Below, in pieces: positions 1 through 8,344 of a stretch of 46,619 bases of DNA. Position numbers and translations under genes: made by a program. The notes beneath the pieces were generated by a model. The model did not search any database, was not told the origin of the DNA, and saw only the letters and a list, made by a program, of their open reading frames with translations. This stretch comes from Candidatus Bipolaricaulota bacterium (GTDB taxonomy: Bacteria; Bipolaricaulota; Bipolaricaulia; UBA7950; UBA9294). The first letter of the stretch is position 1. Each line of letters begins with the position of its first letter. The stretch lies in contig RXOA01000140.1 in NCBI GenBank assembly GCA_003979035.1, forward strand, positions 1 to 46,619. Direction: 5' to 3'.

Positions 1-1
1 C

Positions 2-382
2 CTCATCCGTTTCTTTACCGCTGATCCCGACGTCATCCGCCTTGGGACGAACATGCTTCTGCTGGTTGGATTCGCCTTCCCACTCATGGGAGTCATCGAA
101 GTCGTCCGCGGAACCTACCAAGGGTCAGGCCACACGGCGTACTCGATGGGATTCGATCTATTCAGGCTTTGGGCCCTTCGAGTCCCGCTCGTCTACATTC
201 TTGCCTTCACGCTCGGCATGGCTGCAAACGGCATATGGTGGGCGATGCTGGCGTCCAACTTCGGGACTGCTCTTGTTTCGTTGTTGTTCTTCATGACCGG
301 AAACTGGGAGAAGCGCGTTGTTCGGCCATCCGAAAGCCGTTTGGATGCCGATACGAAGACCTCCGCCGAGCTGGAGACATAG
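2..382 (+). CDS. MATE-family efflux transporter, C-terminal part (5' end outside window)
   Basis: This open frame enters from the left edge and stops at 380-382, giving about 126 residues. It begins with a segment like the MATE 'F..DP.VIRLG..ML' region, followed by hydrophobic helices at roughly residues 18-36, 51-68 and 75-95. The C-terminal tail is hydrophilic. MATE proteins export drugs or organic cations across the inner membrane using Na+ or H+ antiport; the substrate cannot be read here. The tail runs to within 80 bases of asnS, so the two may be co-transcribed. The family assignment rests on a partial sequence, and another MOP-superfamily flippase is possible. Confidence 0.65.
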   Translation, partial: LIRFFTADPDVIRLGTNMLLLVGFAFPLMGVIEVVRGTYQGSGHTAYSMGFDLFRLWALRVPLVYILAFTLGMAANGIWWAMLASNFGTALVSLLFFMTGNWEKRVVRPSESRLDADTKTSAELET

Positions 383-462
383 TCGCTCGATTGCCTTGCA
401 ATCAACGCAGACTGCACCTACCCTTTCCCCGACTTCGTGAATTGAACCGAAAGGGGGAGAGG

Positions 463-1758
463 ATGCCGGCAATCACCATCAACCACGCACGGGAACATAT
501 CGGCGAGCAAGTCACCATACAGGGGTGGCTCTACAACAAGCGATCAAGCGGCAAGATCCTCTTTCTTCAAGTCCGCGACGGGACCGGTGTGATTCAGGCC
601 GTCATTTCAGCCGTTGATACGTCCGCGCTCTTCGATCAGGCGGAGGGGTTGACTCGGGAGACATCTCTCGTGATGCGCGGGACCGTACGCGCAGATGACC
701 GCGCTCCTACAGGATGTGAGCTGCAACCGACGTCGATCGACGTGATTCACTCGCCGGACGTTCCGTTTCCGATCGACCTGAAGGAGCACACGCCGGGATT
801 CCTGATGGATCAACGTCACCTTTGGATCCGAACGGGGCGGCAGGTTCCGATTCTTCGGATTCGCGACGCGGTGTTCCGTGCCTTCCGGCAATTCTTCCAT
901 GACCGCGGTTTCATCGCCACGGAAGCCCCGATTCTGACCGGGACTTCGGTGGAAGGGACGACGACGTTGTTCGAACTTGACTACTTCGGTGACAAGGCCT
1001 ACCTCTCGCAAAGCGGGCAGCTCTACCTTGAAGCAACGGCAATGGCACTGGGGAACGTCTATTGGATCGGCCCTGCCTTCCGCGCCGAGAAGTCGAAAAC
1101 GCGCAAGCATATCACGGAATTCTGGATTGCCGAAGCGGAGATGGCGTTCTGCGATCATGCCGCCAACTTGGAGATTCAGGAGCAGCTTGTCTCGTACATC
1201 GTCGATTTCGTCGCGGGGGAACGGAAACAGGAGCTTCAACAGCTGGGCCGTGATCCAGCAGCGCTTCGCGCCCAGGTGAAGCTGCCGTTCCCGCGGATCG
1301 ACTACGCGGATGCAGTGGACAGGCTGAGCAAAGCCGGTCACGACATCACATTCGGAGATGATTTTGGCGCCCCTCATGAAGCGACGCTTGCCGAGATGTT
1401 CGGACGGCCCGTGTTTGTGGAGCGGTTCCCATCCGCGATGAAGCCATTCTACATGAAGCGTGATCCCAAGGATGAAGCACGCGTACTCGGAGCGGATCTC
1501 ATCGCCCCGGAAGGATACGGAGAGATCATCGGGGGAAGTCAACGCGAGGATTCATATGCCGCGTTGGTCGCTCACATGGAGGAACAGAAGCTTCCGCTTG
1601 ACGCCTATCAGTGGTACCTCGACCTCCGACGGTTCGGCTCCGTTCCCCATGCCGGTTTCGGGATGGGAATGGAGCGGGTCGTCACATGGCTCTGCGGCGC
1701 CGCTCACATCCGAGAGGCGATTCCGTTCGCCCGACAGATCAATCGGTTGTACCCTTGA
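463..1758 (+). CDS. asnS: asparaginyl-tRNA synthetase
   Basis: Class II aminoacyl-tRNA synthetase of 431 residues that charges tRNA-Asn with asparagine in the cytoplasm. An N-terminal OB-fold anticodon-binding domain (about residues 1-105, with 'VTIQGWLYNKRSSGK') is followed by the catalytic core. Motif 2 is recognisable as 'FRAEKSKTRKHITEFW', and motif 3 as 'GFGMGMERVVTWLCG' near the C-terminus. 'GEIIGGSQRED' is typical of AsnRS rather than AspRS, and the protein has the AsnRS length and lacks the bacterial AspRS insertion domain. The start at 463 is preceded by AAAGGGGGAGAGG. A longer upstream extension in the same frame overlaps the transporter gene and is rejected. The presence of AsnRS suggests direct charging rather than reliance on the amidotransferase route alone. 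Confidence 0.95.
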   Translation: MPAITINHAREHIGEQVTIQGWLYNKRSSGKILFLQVRDGTGVIQAVISAVDTSALFDQAEGLTRETSLVMRGTVRADDRAPTGCELQPTSIDVIHSPDVPFPIDLKEHTPGFLMDQRHLWIRTGRQVPILRIRDAVFRAFRQFFHDRGFIATEAPILTGTSVEGTTTLFELDYFGDKAYLSQSGQLYLEATAMALGNVYWIGPAFRAEKSKTRKHITEFWIAEAEMAFCDHAANLEIQEQLVSYIVDFVAGERKQELQQLGRDPAALRAQVKLPFPRIDYADAVDRLSKAGHDITFGDDFGAPHEATLAEMFGRPVFVERFPSAMKPFYMKRDPKDEARVLGADLIAPEGYGEIIGGSQREDSYAALVAHMEEQKLPLDAYQWYLDLRRFGSVPHAGFGMGMERVVTWLCGAAHIREAIPFARQINRLYP

Positions 1759-2036
1759 GGCACGTCCGAAAGCGGTGCCAACACCTCTATACTTCAGCAC
1801 TTGGAACCTCTTCCGCGATGGAAACGAATCAAGAATAGGGGGTTCGCCGTGACGCCGCCTGCGCTTGTCGAGGCAGCCGCGAAGGTTGTTTGGGGCAGTC
1901 CACGCGAATCTCAAACGAGAAGAGCGACGTCTTCCCGATCAACCGATCTGACACCACCGGCTCGACGTCCTGTCCGATGGTGGATGTAAGTTCGCCCGCC
2001 GGACGCGAGGACTCGCTTGGACGTCCGGGTGCGTCC

Positions 2037-4160
2037 CTATGGGGACTCCCCCTTTTCTCCTTGCGTCCCACATGTGTCGATTCGGATCAGGATATCGACA
2101 GCTGCCGCACGATCCGCATCGGCAATGATCGGATTGACCTCAATCTCTGCGATCCCGGGAAGCTCCAATGAAAGCATCCCGATTCGAACAAGCGTATCCG
2201 CCAGCCGATCCAGATCGACGGCTGCCTGGCCGCGGAACGCTTCGAGAAGGGGGAACGCCCTGATTGAACGGATCATCCGCATCGCTTGATCCGGTGTGAT
2301 TGGGGCAATCCCGAACGCAACATCCTTGAGAACTTCCACAAGCGTGCCGCCGATCCCGAACATCAGCACGGGACCGAAGACCGGATCCCGCTTCATGCCA
2401 AGGATCAATTCGCGCCCTTTCAGCATCTCCTGAATGAGGATGCGCGCTCCGGAGAACTCCTCCCGTTCGGCAAGGGAAGACAATGCGCCAAACCCGGCTG
2501 CCAGCGATCGGTCCTCGCCAATCCCAGGAACCACAGCTCCGTGCTCAAACCGATGGAACAACTCCGGTGCGTCCAATTTGAGAACCACCGGATACTGCGA
2601 CCGTGCCACGAAGCCTCTTGCTTGCTCCAGATCGACGACGTATGAATGGCGGCAGACGTCGATGCCGTAGGCACCAAGAATCGTCGCTCCCTCTTCGAAG
2701 GTAAGCCCGCAGCGATGCTCGCGCGACGCCCGGCCAATCATCTCGGCCAGATCGTCCCTCTGGGTGATCGCCTGCCGAGGGTGGGGCCGGGGCACCCTAC
2801 GTGCCGCTTCAACCAAGAAGGAAGCAGCATCCACCGCGGATTCCGGAGTGATAAAGGACGGGATCCCGCGCGTGCTCAAGTGCGACGAGAACAACACAGC
2901 TTCATCGCTCCAACTCATCGGGCAGGCGACAATCGGAACCCTCGGTGTGGCGGCCGCCATACGAAGGATCGCATCCGCCACGGCCTTGGAGGATTCGTCC
3001 AGAACCAAGGGGGGCCGGAAGATCACGATCGCCAAATCGGTGTGCGGAAGAACTGTCTGCAGTGCTTGCTCGTAGTCGTCGGCCCCGGCCGTCGCGATCA
3101 TGTCGACGGGATTTCCAACACTGGCCTCCGCCGGGAGGAACGCACGCAATTCGGCCTGTGTATCCGGGTCAAGCGGGATCACGTCGAGTCCCGCGCGCTC
3201 GCACGCGTCAGCGGCAAGGATTCCCGCGCCACCGGCGTTGGTCAGAATCACGGCTCTGGCTCCTCGAGGCGGCGGTTGCTTGCCCAAAACACGGAGTGCG
3301 GTCAGCGCTTCATCCACCGTCGAAACGCGGACCGCACCAGATTGCCGGAGCAGGGCGTCGACAACGGCATCCGAGCTGGCGAGGGATCCCGTGTGCGACG
3401 CTACGGCGGCCGCGCCGGCCTCGGTGCGCCCCGCTTTGAGGACCACGACCGGCTTGGCTTGGCTGACGACCTCCACCCACGTCCGGAACACCGTCGGATC
3501 GGCGAAGCTCTCGAGGTAAAGGAAGATGACACGAACTTCGTCACTCGAGGACAGATACTCGAGAAAGTCGTTCTCCGTCAGCCCGACGCGATTCCCGAGA
3601 TTCACGAACAGGGACACCCCAAGTTGGACTTGCTCGAACAACTCGAGAAGCGTTTCGCCGAGCGATCCGCTTTGAGAAATGAACGCCACGCCGCCGGGGG
3701 TCGGAAACCACCTCGAGAACGAAGCATTCATTGAGACACCCGGGGCGCTGTTGATGATCCCCATGCAATTCGGTCCGACGATATTGAGGTGATGGCGTTT
3801 CGCCAATGACTCCAACGCCCGTTCCTGCGCGGCTCCTTCGGAGCCGGCCTCTTTGAATCCCGCCGTGATGATCACGAGGTTGCGAATTCCGCACATCCCG
3901 CATTGCTCGACAACACCATGCACGAGGCCTCGAGGAACCGCAATCACGGCCATGTCGGTTTCCGGAAGTTCGGACACATCCCGGTAGCAGCGCAATCCCT
4001 CCAGTTGGCTGTATTTCGGATTTACCGGGTAGAGCGTCCCTTGATACCCATGCCGAACGAGGTTGCGGAGGATTTCGCCGCCCACGGAGCCGGCTCGCTC
4101 GCTCGCTCCGATCACCGCAACCGCCGACGGAATCAGCAACCCTCTAAGATCTCTACTCAT
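2037..4160 (-). CDS. ADP-forming acyl-CoA (acetyl-CoA) synthetase, alpha-beta fusion
   Basis: This 707-residue protein has the architecture of fused NDP-forming acyl-CoA synthetases: a CoA-binding Rossmann domain (residues 1-130, 'AVAVIGASERAGSVGGEI'), a succinyl-CoA ligase-like flavodoxin domain ('GVAFISQSGSLGE', about 157-169), then a C-terminal ATP-grasp domain from about residue 480. His256 in 'ASHTGSLA' matches the phosphohistidine of the alpha subunit. The enzyme converts acyl-CoA, ADP and phosphate to the acid, CoA and ATP, conserving energy in fermenters. The ATP-grasp lysine motif reads 'YPVVLKLDAPELFHRFEHG', somewhat divergent from the usual 'HKSD.GGV'. The gene overlaps the end of the upstream membrane-protein gene by 8 bases, implying coupled translation. 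Acyl specificity cannot be told from sequence; related protein acetyltransferases usually carry an extra GNAT domain, which is absent. Confidence 0.88.
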   Translation of the reverse strand: MSRDLRGLLIPSAVAVIGASERAGSVGGEILRNLVRHGYQGTLYPVNPKYSQLEGLRCYRDVSELPETDMAVIAVPRGLVHGVVEQCGMCGIRNLVIITAGFKEAGSEGAAQERALESLAKRHHLNIVGPNCMGIINSAPGVSMNASFSRWFPTPGGVAFISQSGSLGETLLELFEQVQLGVSLFVNLGNRVGLTENDFLEYLSSSDEVRVIFLYLESFADPTVFRTWVEVVSQAKPVVVLKAGRTEAGAAAVASHTGSLASSDAVVDALLRQSGAVRVSTVDEALTALRVLGKQPPPRGARAVILTNAGGAGILAADACERAGLDVIPLDPDTQAELRAFLPAEASVGNPVDMIATAGADDYEQALQTVLPHTDLAIVIFRPPLVLDESSKAVADAILRMAAATPRVPIVACPMSWSDEAVLFSSHLSTRGIPSFITPESAVDAASFLVEAARRVPRPHPRQAITQRDDLAEMIGRASREHRCGLTFEEGATILGAYGIDVCRHSYVVDLEQARGFVARSQYPVVLKLDAPELFHRFEHGAVVPGIGEDRSLAAGFGALSSLAEREEFSGARILIQEMLKGRELILGMKRDPVFGPVLMFGIGGTLVEVLKDVAFGIAPITPDQAMRMIRSIRAFPLLEAFRGQAAVDLDRLADTLVRIGMLSLELPGIAEIEVNPIIADADRAAAVDILIRIDTCGTQGEKGESP

Positions 4161-4707
4161 GTCGCGTCATCCCCCAAGCGATCACGGCCGCGAGACCCAA
4201 TGCAATGACCACATCGCCCACGCTGAATGCGGTCGATCCGGGAAGCCACGCCGGAAGGTACAATCGATCCCCGAGAAGATTGAGGCGCGTCACTCCGTCA
4301 CTCATCCGGATCACGTTGCCGACGACCCCCTCATCAACCAGTCGATCGGCGATGGCGCCATCCCCTGCCAGACGAAGCGCTGCGGGAAGCGACGGCATGT
4401 ACCCACCATTGATTCCAATGACCAGAACATTGAGTGCCGCCCCGGCGCCGGCGATCAACAGCGGGTAGCAGCGTCCATTCAGGAGAATGAATAGAAACAG
4501 CAACCCATACGATGCAAAATGCAGCGGCTCCGTTGCATACGGGAACAACGCTCTGGAAGAAAACAGCGGAAAGATCAGAAGCTGGATGACGAGCGCTCCA
4601 ACAACGAGTCCAAGAAATCGAAGCCGGATCAGCCGCAGATTGGAGAGGCGCCCTCGCAATGCATACCCCAGCAGGAGCCCTACGAGTACCCCAATGAGTA
4701 TCAGCAT
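4153..4707 (-). CDS. DUF5317-like integral membrane protein
   Basis: This 184-residue protein has about five hydrophobic segments (near residues 1-17, 31-49, 62-78, 81-98 and 160-180) and short loops. The region after the middle helices ('GINGGYMPSLPAALRLAG') and the C-terminal layout resemble the DUF5317 family of unknown function; I recognise this by pattern only. It lies 11 bases after the HD-GYP gene and overlaps the acyl-CoA synthetase start by 8 bases, so all three are probably one transcript. No catalytic motif is visible and no role is proposed. Confidence 0.7.
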   Translation of the reverse strand: MLILIGVLVGLLLGYALRGRLSNLRLIRLRFLGLVVGALVIQLLIFPLFSSRALFPYATEPLHFASYGLLFLFILLNGRCYPLLIAGAGAALNVLVIGINGGYMPSLPAALRLAGDGAIADRLVDEGVVGNVIRMSDGVTRLNLLGDRLYLPAWLPGSTAFSVGDVVIALGLAAVIAWGMTRHE

Positions 4708-4718
4708 AGCGAGACAGT

Positions 4719-6026
4719 CTACAGGGCGCAGGATGCGTTCTCAACGGCAAGAACCGCGTCGTCCTCCTCCTGCTCAAGATATGAGAGGAGGGCATCCGTG
4801 ATCGCAGGGTCAAGATCTCTTCCCTTCATCTCACAGAGGATATCTTTCGCTCTGGCAGAGGAGAAAGCCTTTCGGTATGGACGATCGGTCACCAGCGCGT
4901 CATAGACGTCGGCGGCACAGATGATTCTTGAGATCAGTGGGATCGCCTCGCCGGAAAGTCCGCTCGGATAGCCCGTGCCGTCCCAGTGCTCATGCTCATG
5001 CCGAACAGCATCGGCGACCGACGCGTAGATCTCCAGACCTTCAATCAACTCGGCACTAATCACCGGGTGCCGTTTCATCTCGACCCATTCCTCGGGCGTC
5101 AGCGGGCCTGCCTTGAGGAGAATCGAATCAGGAACGGCAACTTTTCCGATATCGTGGACGCGGGCGGCAACATCGATGGATTCGATCTGGCGTTGGGAGA
5201 GGCCCATCGTTCGTCCGATGCAGACAGCTAGTTCGGCGACCGACGTCGAATGCACGGCCGTGTAGTGATCCCGCTCATCCAGCAATTTGGAGATGTTTTC
5301 GAACGTTTTCCGAGCTTCCGTTTGCAGTTTCACCCAACCACGAAACGAAACGTGCACCAGCGCCAATGGGAACAACGCAAGAAAGACATGCCAGACGGAG
5401 ATCATGTACAGAACCGTGAGAAGAAGAGCCGCGACGCACAACACAACATACTGAACCGTGAATTCTTTCAATCCTCGAAGAAACGTGTAGATAAACGGGC
5501 GCCTCTCCGTCAAGCTGATGATGCTCGTCACCAAAGCAAGGTTGGCGATCAAGTAGATGGAGAATGCCATCACGGCATACACGTAGTCGGCTCCGGATCC
5601 CAAGACGAGAAGCTCATGCCCGGTAAATCGAAGGACAAGCCCGGAGAGCGTTGCCGTGACAATGAGTTGGCCGACGTTGAACAGCACGGGGATGACGAAT
5701 CCCTCGATCCCATCGCTGCGGTTATCCCAGCGCAGAAGCATTTCCGTGAACAGATTCGTCAAGAAGACAAGCAAGACAGCAAGAGGCAATCCGAGGATAA
5801 AGAGCGCGGCCAGGTAGATGGCAATCGAACTTGAGATCTCCATCCGAAACGCCGGAACCCAAGTCGCATACACTTCTGCAAGTCCGCCAAGCACAAGGAA
5901 AATGACGAACAACACAATCTGAGAACTGGTGATCGGCTCCCAGGTCGCCATCGCATAGGCAAGGCAGATCCCCGCAAGAACAACGAGAGCCCCTACATAG
6001 AAGCGAATCCTCGTCGCCGTGTTCAT
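4719..6026 (-). CDS. membrane-bound HD-GYP domain phosphodiesterase
   Basis: This 435-residue protein combines a membrane domain of about seven helices (residues 8-230, resembling MASE-type sensory domains) with a C-terminal HD-GYP domain. The HD pair is at residues 291-292 ('ARVHDIGKVAVPD'), the metal-binding 'HEHEHWDGTGYP' at 343-354 holds the GYP signature, and 'ADVYDALVTDRPYR' follows. HD-GYP proteins hydrolyse cyclic di-GMP or related cyclic dinucleotides, so this is probably a membrane signal transducer. All expected metal-ligand positions appear present. No periplasmic sensory loop of any size is visible, so the ligand may be sensed within the membrane. It is the first gene of a probable three-gene operon. 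Its ribosome binding site is weak. Confidence 0.88.
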   Translation of the reverse strand: MNTATRIRFYVGALVVLAGICLAYAMATWEPITSSQIVLFVIFLVLGGLAEVYATWVPAFRMEISSSIAIYLAALFILGLPLAVLLVFLTNLFTEMLLRWDNRSDGIEGFVIPVLFNVGQLIVTATLSGLVLRFTGHELLVLGSGADYVYAVMAFSIYLIANLALVTSIISLTERRPFIYTFLRGLKEFTVQYVVLCVAALLLTVLYMISVWHVFLALFPLALVHVSFRGWVKLQTEARKTFENISKLLDERDHYTAVHSTSVAELAVCIGRTMGLSQRQIESIDVAARVHDIGKVAVPDSILLKAGPLTPEEWVEMKRHPVISAELIEGLEIYASVADAVRHEHEHWDGTGYPSGLSGEAIPLISRIICAADVYDALVTDRPYRKAFSSARAKDILCEMKGRDLDPAITDALLSYLEQEEDDAVLAVENASCAL

Positions 6027-6206
6027 GTCAAATGAGATTCAGCCTCCGCTTCAACAGAGATGTATGTCACATCCTATCAGAAGAAGCACTTGTCTGCTAT
6101 GTGCCTGACAAGAAGAGGCCGGGAAGATGGATTTGGGGGAATCAGTTCACGCGAGCACACCAAGAAGTCTCGATTCGTGAATCAGGAGCACCACATCCCC
6201 GTACGA

Positions 6207-6356
6207 TTAGCTGGGGTGCCACTTGATGCTCGAGCCGAGCAGCAATCCGAGCGTCGCGATCAACATCAACGCGTACAGCGCCTTGCTCCGAAACAGCCGC
6301 CCGACCAACTTGTTCGTTCGTTCCCCTGCCCGTTCGTTGTATCCGCCCCACTTCAC
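6207..6356 (-). CDS. 49-residue small membrane protein, copy 2 of a tandem pair
   Basis: A GTG-started frame of 49 residues is preceded by AAAGGAGGCGGACA, close to a perfect anti-16S match at good spacing, which argues strongly that it is translated. The protein starts 'MKWGGYN', has a basic middle, one hydrophobic helix ('ALYALMLIATLGLLLG', about residues 26-41) and ends 'SSIKWHPS'. The neighbouring upstream gene (6405-6554) encodes a protein of identical length with the same ends and an almost identical helix. The two differ mainly between residues 8 and 24. I recognise no family. The single helix after a positively charged segment suggests an inner-membrane peptide. Confidence 0.72.
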   Translation of the reverse strand: MKWGGYNERAGERTNKLVGRLFRSKALYALMLIATLGLLLGSSIKWHPS

Positions 6357-6404
6357 TGTCCGCCTCCTTTGTGATTGCGGTTCTTTCGATTCTTCTTCCC
6401 GTTC

Positions 6405-6554
6405 CTAGCTGGGATGCCACTTGATGCTCGAGCCGAGCAGCAATCCGAGCGTCGCGATCAACATCAACGTGTACAGCGCCTTCCCTCGAATCATCCGATG
6501 GAGCATTCGCGCAAGCCGTTCGCTCGCACCAAGGTTGTATCCTCCCCACTTCAT
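6405..6554 (-). CDS. 49-residue small membrane protein, copy 1 of a tandem pair
   Basis: An ATG-started frame of 49 residues with the ribosome binding site GGAGGGG five bases upstream. It begins 'MKWGGYNLGASERLARML', has a hydrophobic helix 'ALYTLMLIATLGLLLG' and ends 'SSIKWHPS'. The last 25 codons are nearly identical at DNA level to those of the second copy (differences include a synonymous His codon and one Ala/Thr change), while the 5' halves have diverged. A longer in-frame extension upstream exists, but it lacks the conserved 'MKWGGYN' start shared by both copies and is not supported. Function unknown. The pair sits alone between the HD-GYP and HU genes on the same strand. Confidence 0.72.
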   Translation of the reverse strand: MKWGGYNLGASERLARMLHRMIRGKALYTLMLIATLGLLLGSSIKWHPS

Positions 6555-6762
6555 AGGCCCCTCCAGCTCATATAGACGATACTCTGATATGTTACCTCGC
6601 ACGTTTCCTGAGTATACGATAAATTGACGCAAAACAAACGACAGCACACGGTGTTCTTCTTCGTACACCGCTGGGCTGTCTATCCAAGAGCCTGTTCTCT
6701 TGCGTCCTCTGTATTCCCCATACTCCGAGCTCAGCTCACAGCCAGCACAACCCAGATCGGGA

Positions 6763-7053
6763 TTACTTTACCCGCACCTTCTTAGCAACGATCTCTTTGA
6801 GGTTCTTGCCCGCCTTGAATGCAGGTACCGTCTTTGCTGGTACCGAAATTCGCTTCTGTGTCTGCGGATTGATGCGCTTCGAAGCCTTTCGGACGCGCGC
6901 CTCGAACTTGCCGAACCCGGTCAGAAGGACGTCTTCTTTCTTGCTCAGCGCCTGAGCGACAAGCTCCACAAATGCATCAACAGCCAACCTTGATTGCTTT
7001 CTTGTCAACCCCGACTTAGCAGAAAGCTTGTTCACGAATTCCCCTTTATTCAA
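6763..7053 (-). CDS. HU-family DNA-binding protein (first of two)
   Basis: This 96-residue histone-like protein has the full HU/IHF fold: helical N-terminus ('FVNKLSAKSGLTRKQ'), 'LLTGFGKFEARVRKASKR' and the DNA-clamping arm 'RINPQTQKRISVPAKTVPAFKAGK'. HU dimers bend and compact DNA and assist replication and recombination. The start is TTG at 7051-7053, with AGGGGGGTGA upstream, and the next in-frame ATG would remove the fold. A very strong promoter lies at 7088-7117. A second HU gene is at 12887, so this organism has at least two paralogues, possibly used in different growth phases or as a heterodimer. Confidence 0.95.
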   Translation of the reverse strand: MNKGEFVNKLSAKSGLTRKQSRLAVDAFVELVAQALSKKEDVLLTGFGKFEARVRKASKRINPQTQKRISVPAKTVPAFKAGKNLKEIVAKKVRVK

Positions 7054-7087
7054 TGTGTCACCCCCCTTCTTCTAGATAAGTTTGAGC

Positions 7088-7117
7088 ATTATAGAGGCGG
7101 TAGATTGAGCTTGTCAA
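7088..7117 (-). promoter_or_regulatory. sigma70-type promoter of the HU gene
   Basis: Reading the minus strand, a perfect TTGACA (complement of 7112-7117) is followed after 18 bases by a perfect TATAAT (complement of 7088-7093). The predicted transcript would start near 7081 and reach the TTG start codon of the HU gene about 28 bases later. This is the closest match to consensus in the window, in keeping with the high expression usual for HU. Confidence 0.85.
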
Positions 7118-7208
7118 GTGATGAAGGGCATTACAGTGACTCGTTCCCCAACGGACAACAACCAGCCTCGATGAGCGTACTTACGATCCCTACGAGGTTC
7201 GAACCGGT

Positions 7209-7237
7209 TTGACTTCACATCGCCGCCAAGGTAAAGT
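7209..7237 (+). promoter_or_regulatory. promoter of the rpsF-ssb-rpsR operon
   Basis: TTGACT (7209-7214), a 17-base spacer and TAAAGT (7232-7237) lie 33 bases before the rpsF start, leaving a short leader. The HU promoter faces the other way about 90 bases upstream, so the two operons are divergent. Confidence 0.7.
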
Positions 7238-7270
7238 TATTTCCCGCAACGATAAGGAGAGGTGCAAGCG

Positions 7271-7552
7271 TTGAGAGACTACGAAATTGTCTATGTTCTC
7301 AAGTCCGACCTTTCGGAAGAAGATCGAACAGCCAAGATTGCCCGGATCCATGCATTGATTACGGACAACGGCGGGGAGATCGGGAAAACGGAAGAGTGGG
7401 GGAAACGCGTGCTTGCCTATGAAATCAAGCACAACAAAGAGGGATACTACGGCCTCGCCGAATTCCAGTTGGAGCCGTCGGCCGTGGAACAGATCAAGGA
7501 TCGCTTGAACATCGACGAGCAGATCCTCCGATATCAGATCGTCTGCCCCTAA
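7271..7552 (+). CDS. rpsF: 30S ribosomal protein S6
   Basis: This 93-residue protein begins 'MRDYEIVYVLKSDLSEED', the classic S6 N-terminus, and contains 'WGKRVLAYEIKHNKEGYY'. S6 binds S18 on the 30S platform. I choose the TTG at 7271 because it gives the family's usual start and has the GAGGTG element six bases upstream. The GTG at 7262 in the same frame lies only two bases after AAGGAG and would add three atypical residues. The order rpsF-ssb-rpsR is conserved across bacteria and places the binding partner S18 in the same transcript. Confidence 0.95.
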   Translation: MRDYEIVYVLKSDLSEEDRTAKIARIHALITDNGGEIGKTEEWGKRVLAYEIKHNKEGYYGLAEFQLEPSAVEQIKDRLNIDEQILRYQIVCP

Positions 7553-7567
7553 AGCAAGCGAGGAAAA

Positions 7568-7981
7568 GTGTCTGCCAGTCTCAACAAAGTCTTATTGATC
7601 GGGAATCTGACTGCCGACCCTGAGCTGCAGTATACTTCCGGCGGAACAGCACGCACTCGATTCAGTATTGCCGTCAACCGGCAGTACAAAGATCGCGAGG
7701 GGCAATTGCAGGAAGACGTTACGTTTGTGCCGATCGTTGCCTGGGGATCCCAGGCTGAGAACTGTGCCAATTACTTGAGCAAAGGCCGATCCGTGGCCGT
7801 AGAAGGCCGTTTGCGGATCTACAAATTCGAGACTGATGACGGAGACAAGCGTTCCATCACCGAAGTGGTCGCCCAGAACGTGCAATTCCTCGGTGGCGCT
7901 CAACGTGAACGAGTCGAACCGGGAACCGTCAAGAAGACGGATACATCGGTCATCCCCGAGGATGAGGAGGTTCCTTTCTAG
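7568..7981 (+). CDS. ssb: single-stranded DNA-binding protein
   Basis: This 137-residue SSB has an OB fold at residues 1-110 ('NKVLLIGNLTADPELQYT', 'VEGRLRIYKFETDDGD') and a short linker. It ends in the acidic tip 'EDEEVPF', which recruits partner proteins such as PriA, RecQ or Pol III chi in known systems. It coats single-stranded DNA during replication, recombination and repair. The GTG start follows GAGG by about five bases and lies 15 bases after rpsF. The linker is shorter than in E. coli SSB, as is common outside Proteobacteria. Confidence 0.95.
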   Translation: MSASLNKVLLIGNLTADPELQYTSGGTARTRFSIAVNRQYKDREGQLQEDVTFVPIVAWGSQAENCANYLSKGRSVAVEGRLRIYKFETDDGDKRSITEVVAQNVQFLGGAQRERVEPGTVKKTDTSVIPEDEEVPF

Positions 7982-7984
7982 ACC

Positions 7985-8239
7985 ATGTACTACCGACGAA
8001 GGCGCGTATGCCGTGTATGTGAGCGGAAACAAGAGCTGAACTATAAGAAGCCTGAGGAACTGAAGCAGTACATGAATCGCTTGGGGAAGATCCTCCCCCG
8101 TCGAGCGACCCGATTGTGTGCCAAGCATCAGCGACAATTGGCGCGCGAAGTCAACCGTGCCCGAATGTTGGCGTTGTTGCCCTACGTCGGCGTTGCATCG
8201 GCTGTTCCGAAGAAAAAGCGTACCACAAGACGAAGATAG
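7985..8239 (+). CDS. rpsR: 30S ribosomal protein S18, zinc-binding form
   Basis: This 84-residue basic protein has the S18 core 'YKKPEELKQYMNRLGKILPRR' and 'LARARMLALLPY'-like C-terminal region (here 'VNRARMLALLPYVGV'). Cys9, Cys12, Cys45 and His48 form a CXXC...CXXH set, suggesting a zinc-ribbon (C+) version of S18. S18 pairs with S6 on the 30S subunit. The start lies three bases after ssb, with GAGGAGG inside the ssb end, so translation is probably coupled. It is the last gene before a strong terminator. Confidence 0.95.
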   Translation: MYYRRRRVCRVCERKQELNYKKPEELKQYMNRLGKILPRRATRLCAKHQRQLAREVNRARMLALLPYVGVASAVPKKKRTTRRR

Positions 8240-8291
8240 CGAACGATGCGCCCAAGGGGCCGTTAAGGTGTATCGTCTGAGAGTGTTGATT

Positions 8292-8332
8292 GCACACCCC
8301 GCTCAAGATGTGAGTGGGGTGTGCTCTTCTCC
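8292..8332 (+). terminator. intrinsic terminator of the rpsF-ssb-rpsR operon
   Basis: Bases 8292-8305 pair with 8311-8324 in a 14-bp stem with one G-T wobble and a 5-base loop, followed by the pyrimidine-rich tract TCTTCTCC. The next gene's ribosome binding site starts immediately after. This also decides against a GTG start at 8321 for that gene, since it would lie within the stem. Confidence 0.8.
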
Positions 8333-8344
8333 AAGGACGATCCG

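Noticed and set aside
1850..1989. 46-codon plus-strand frame with AGGGGGT upstream in the asnS-to-synthetase gap, with TATACT at 1789-1794.
   Set aside because: The product has no recognisable features and is rich in Arg and Pro as expected of out-of-frame GC-rich DNA. The gap otherwise shows nothing.
2646..3734. Long plus-strand open frame of 362 residues opposite the acyl-CoA synthetase gene.
   Set aside because: It is antisense to a well-supported gene and its product is basic and low in complexity, as expected of a shadow frame.
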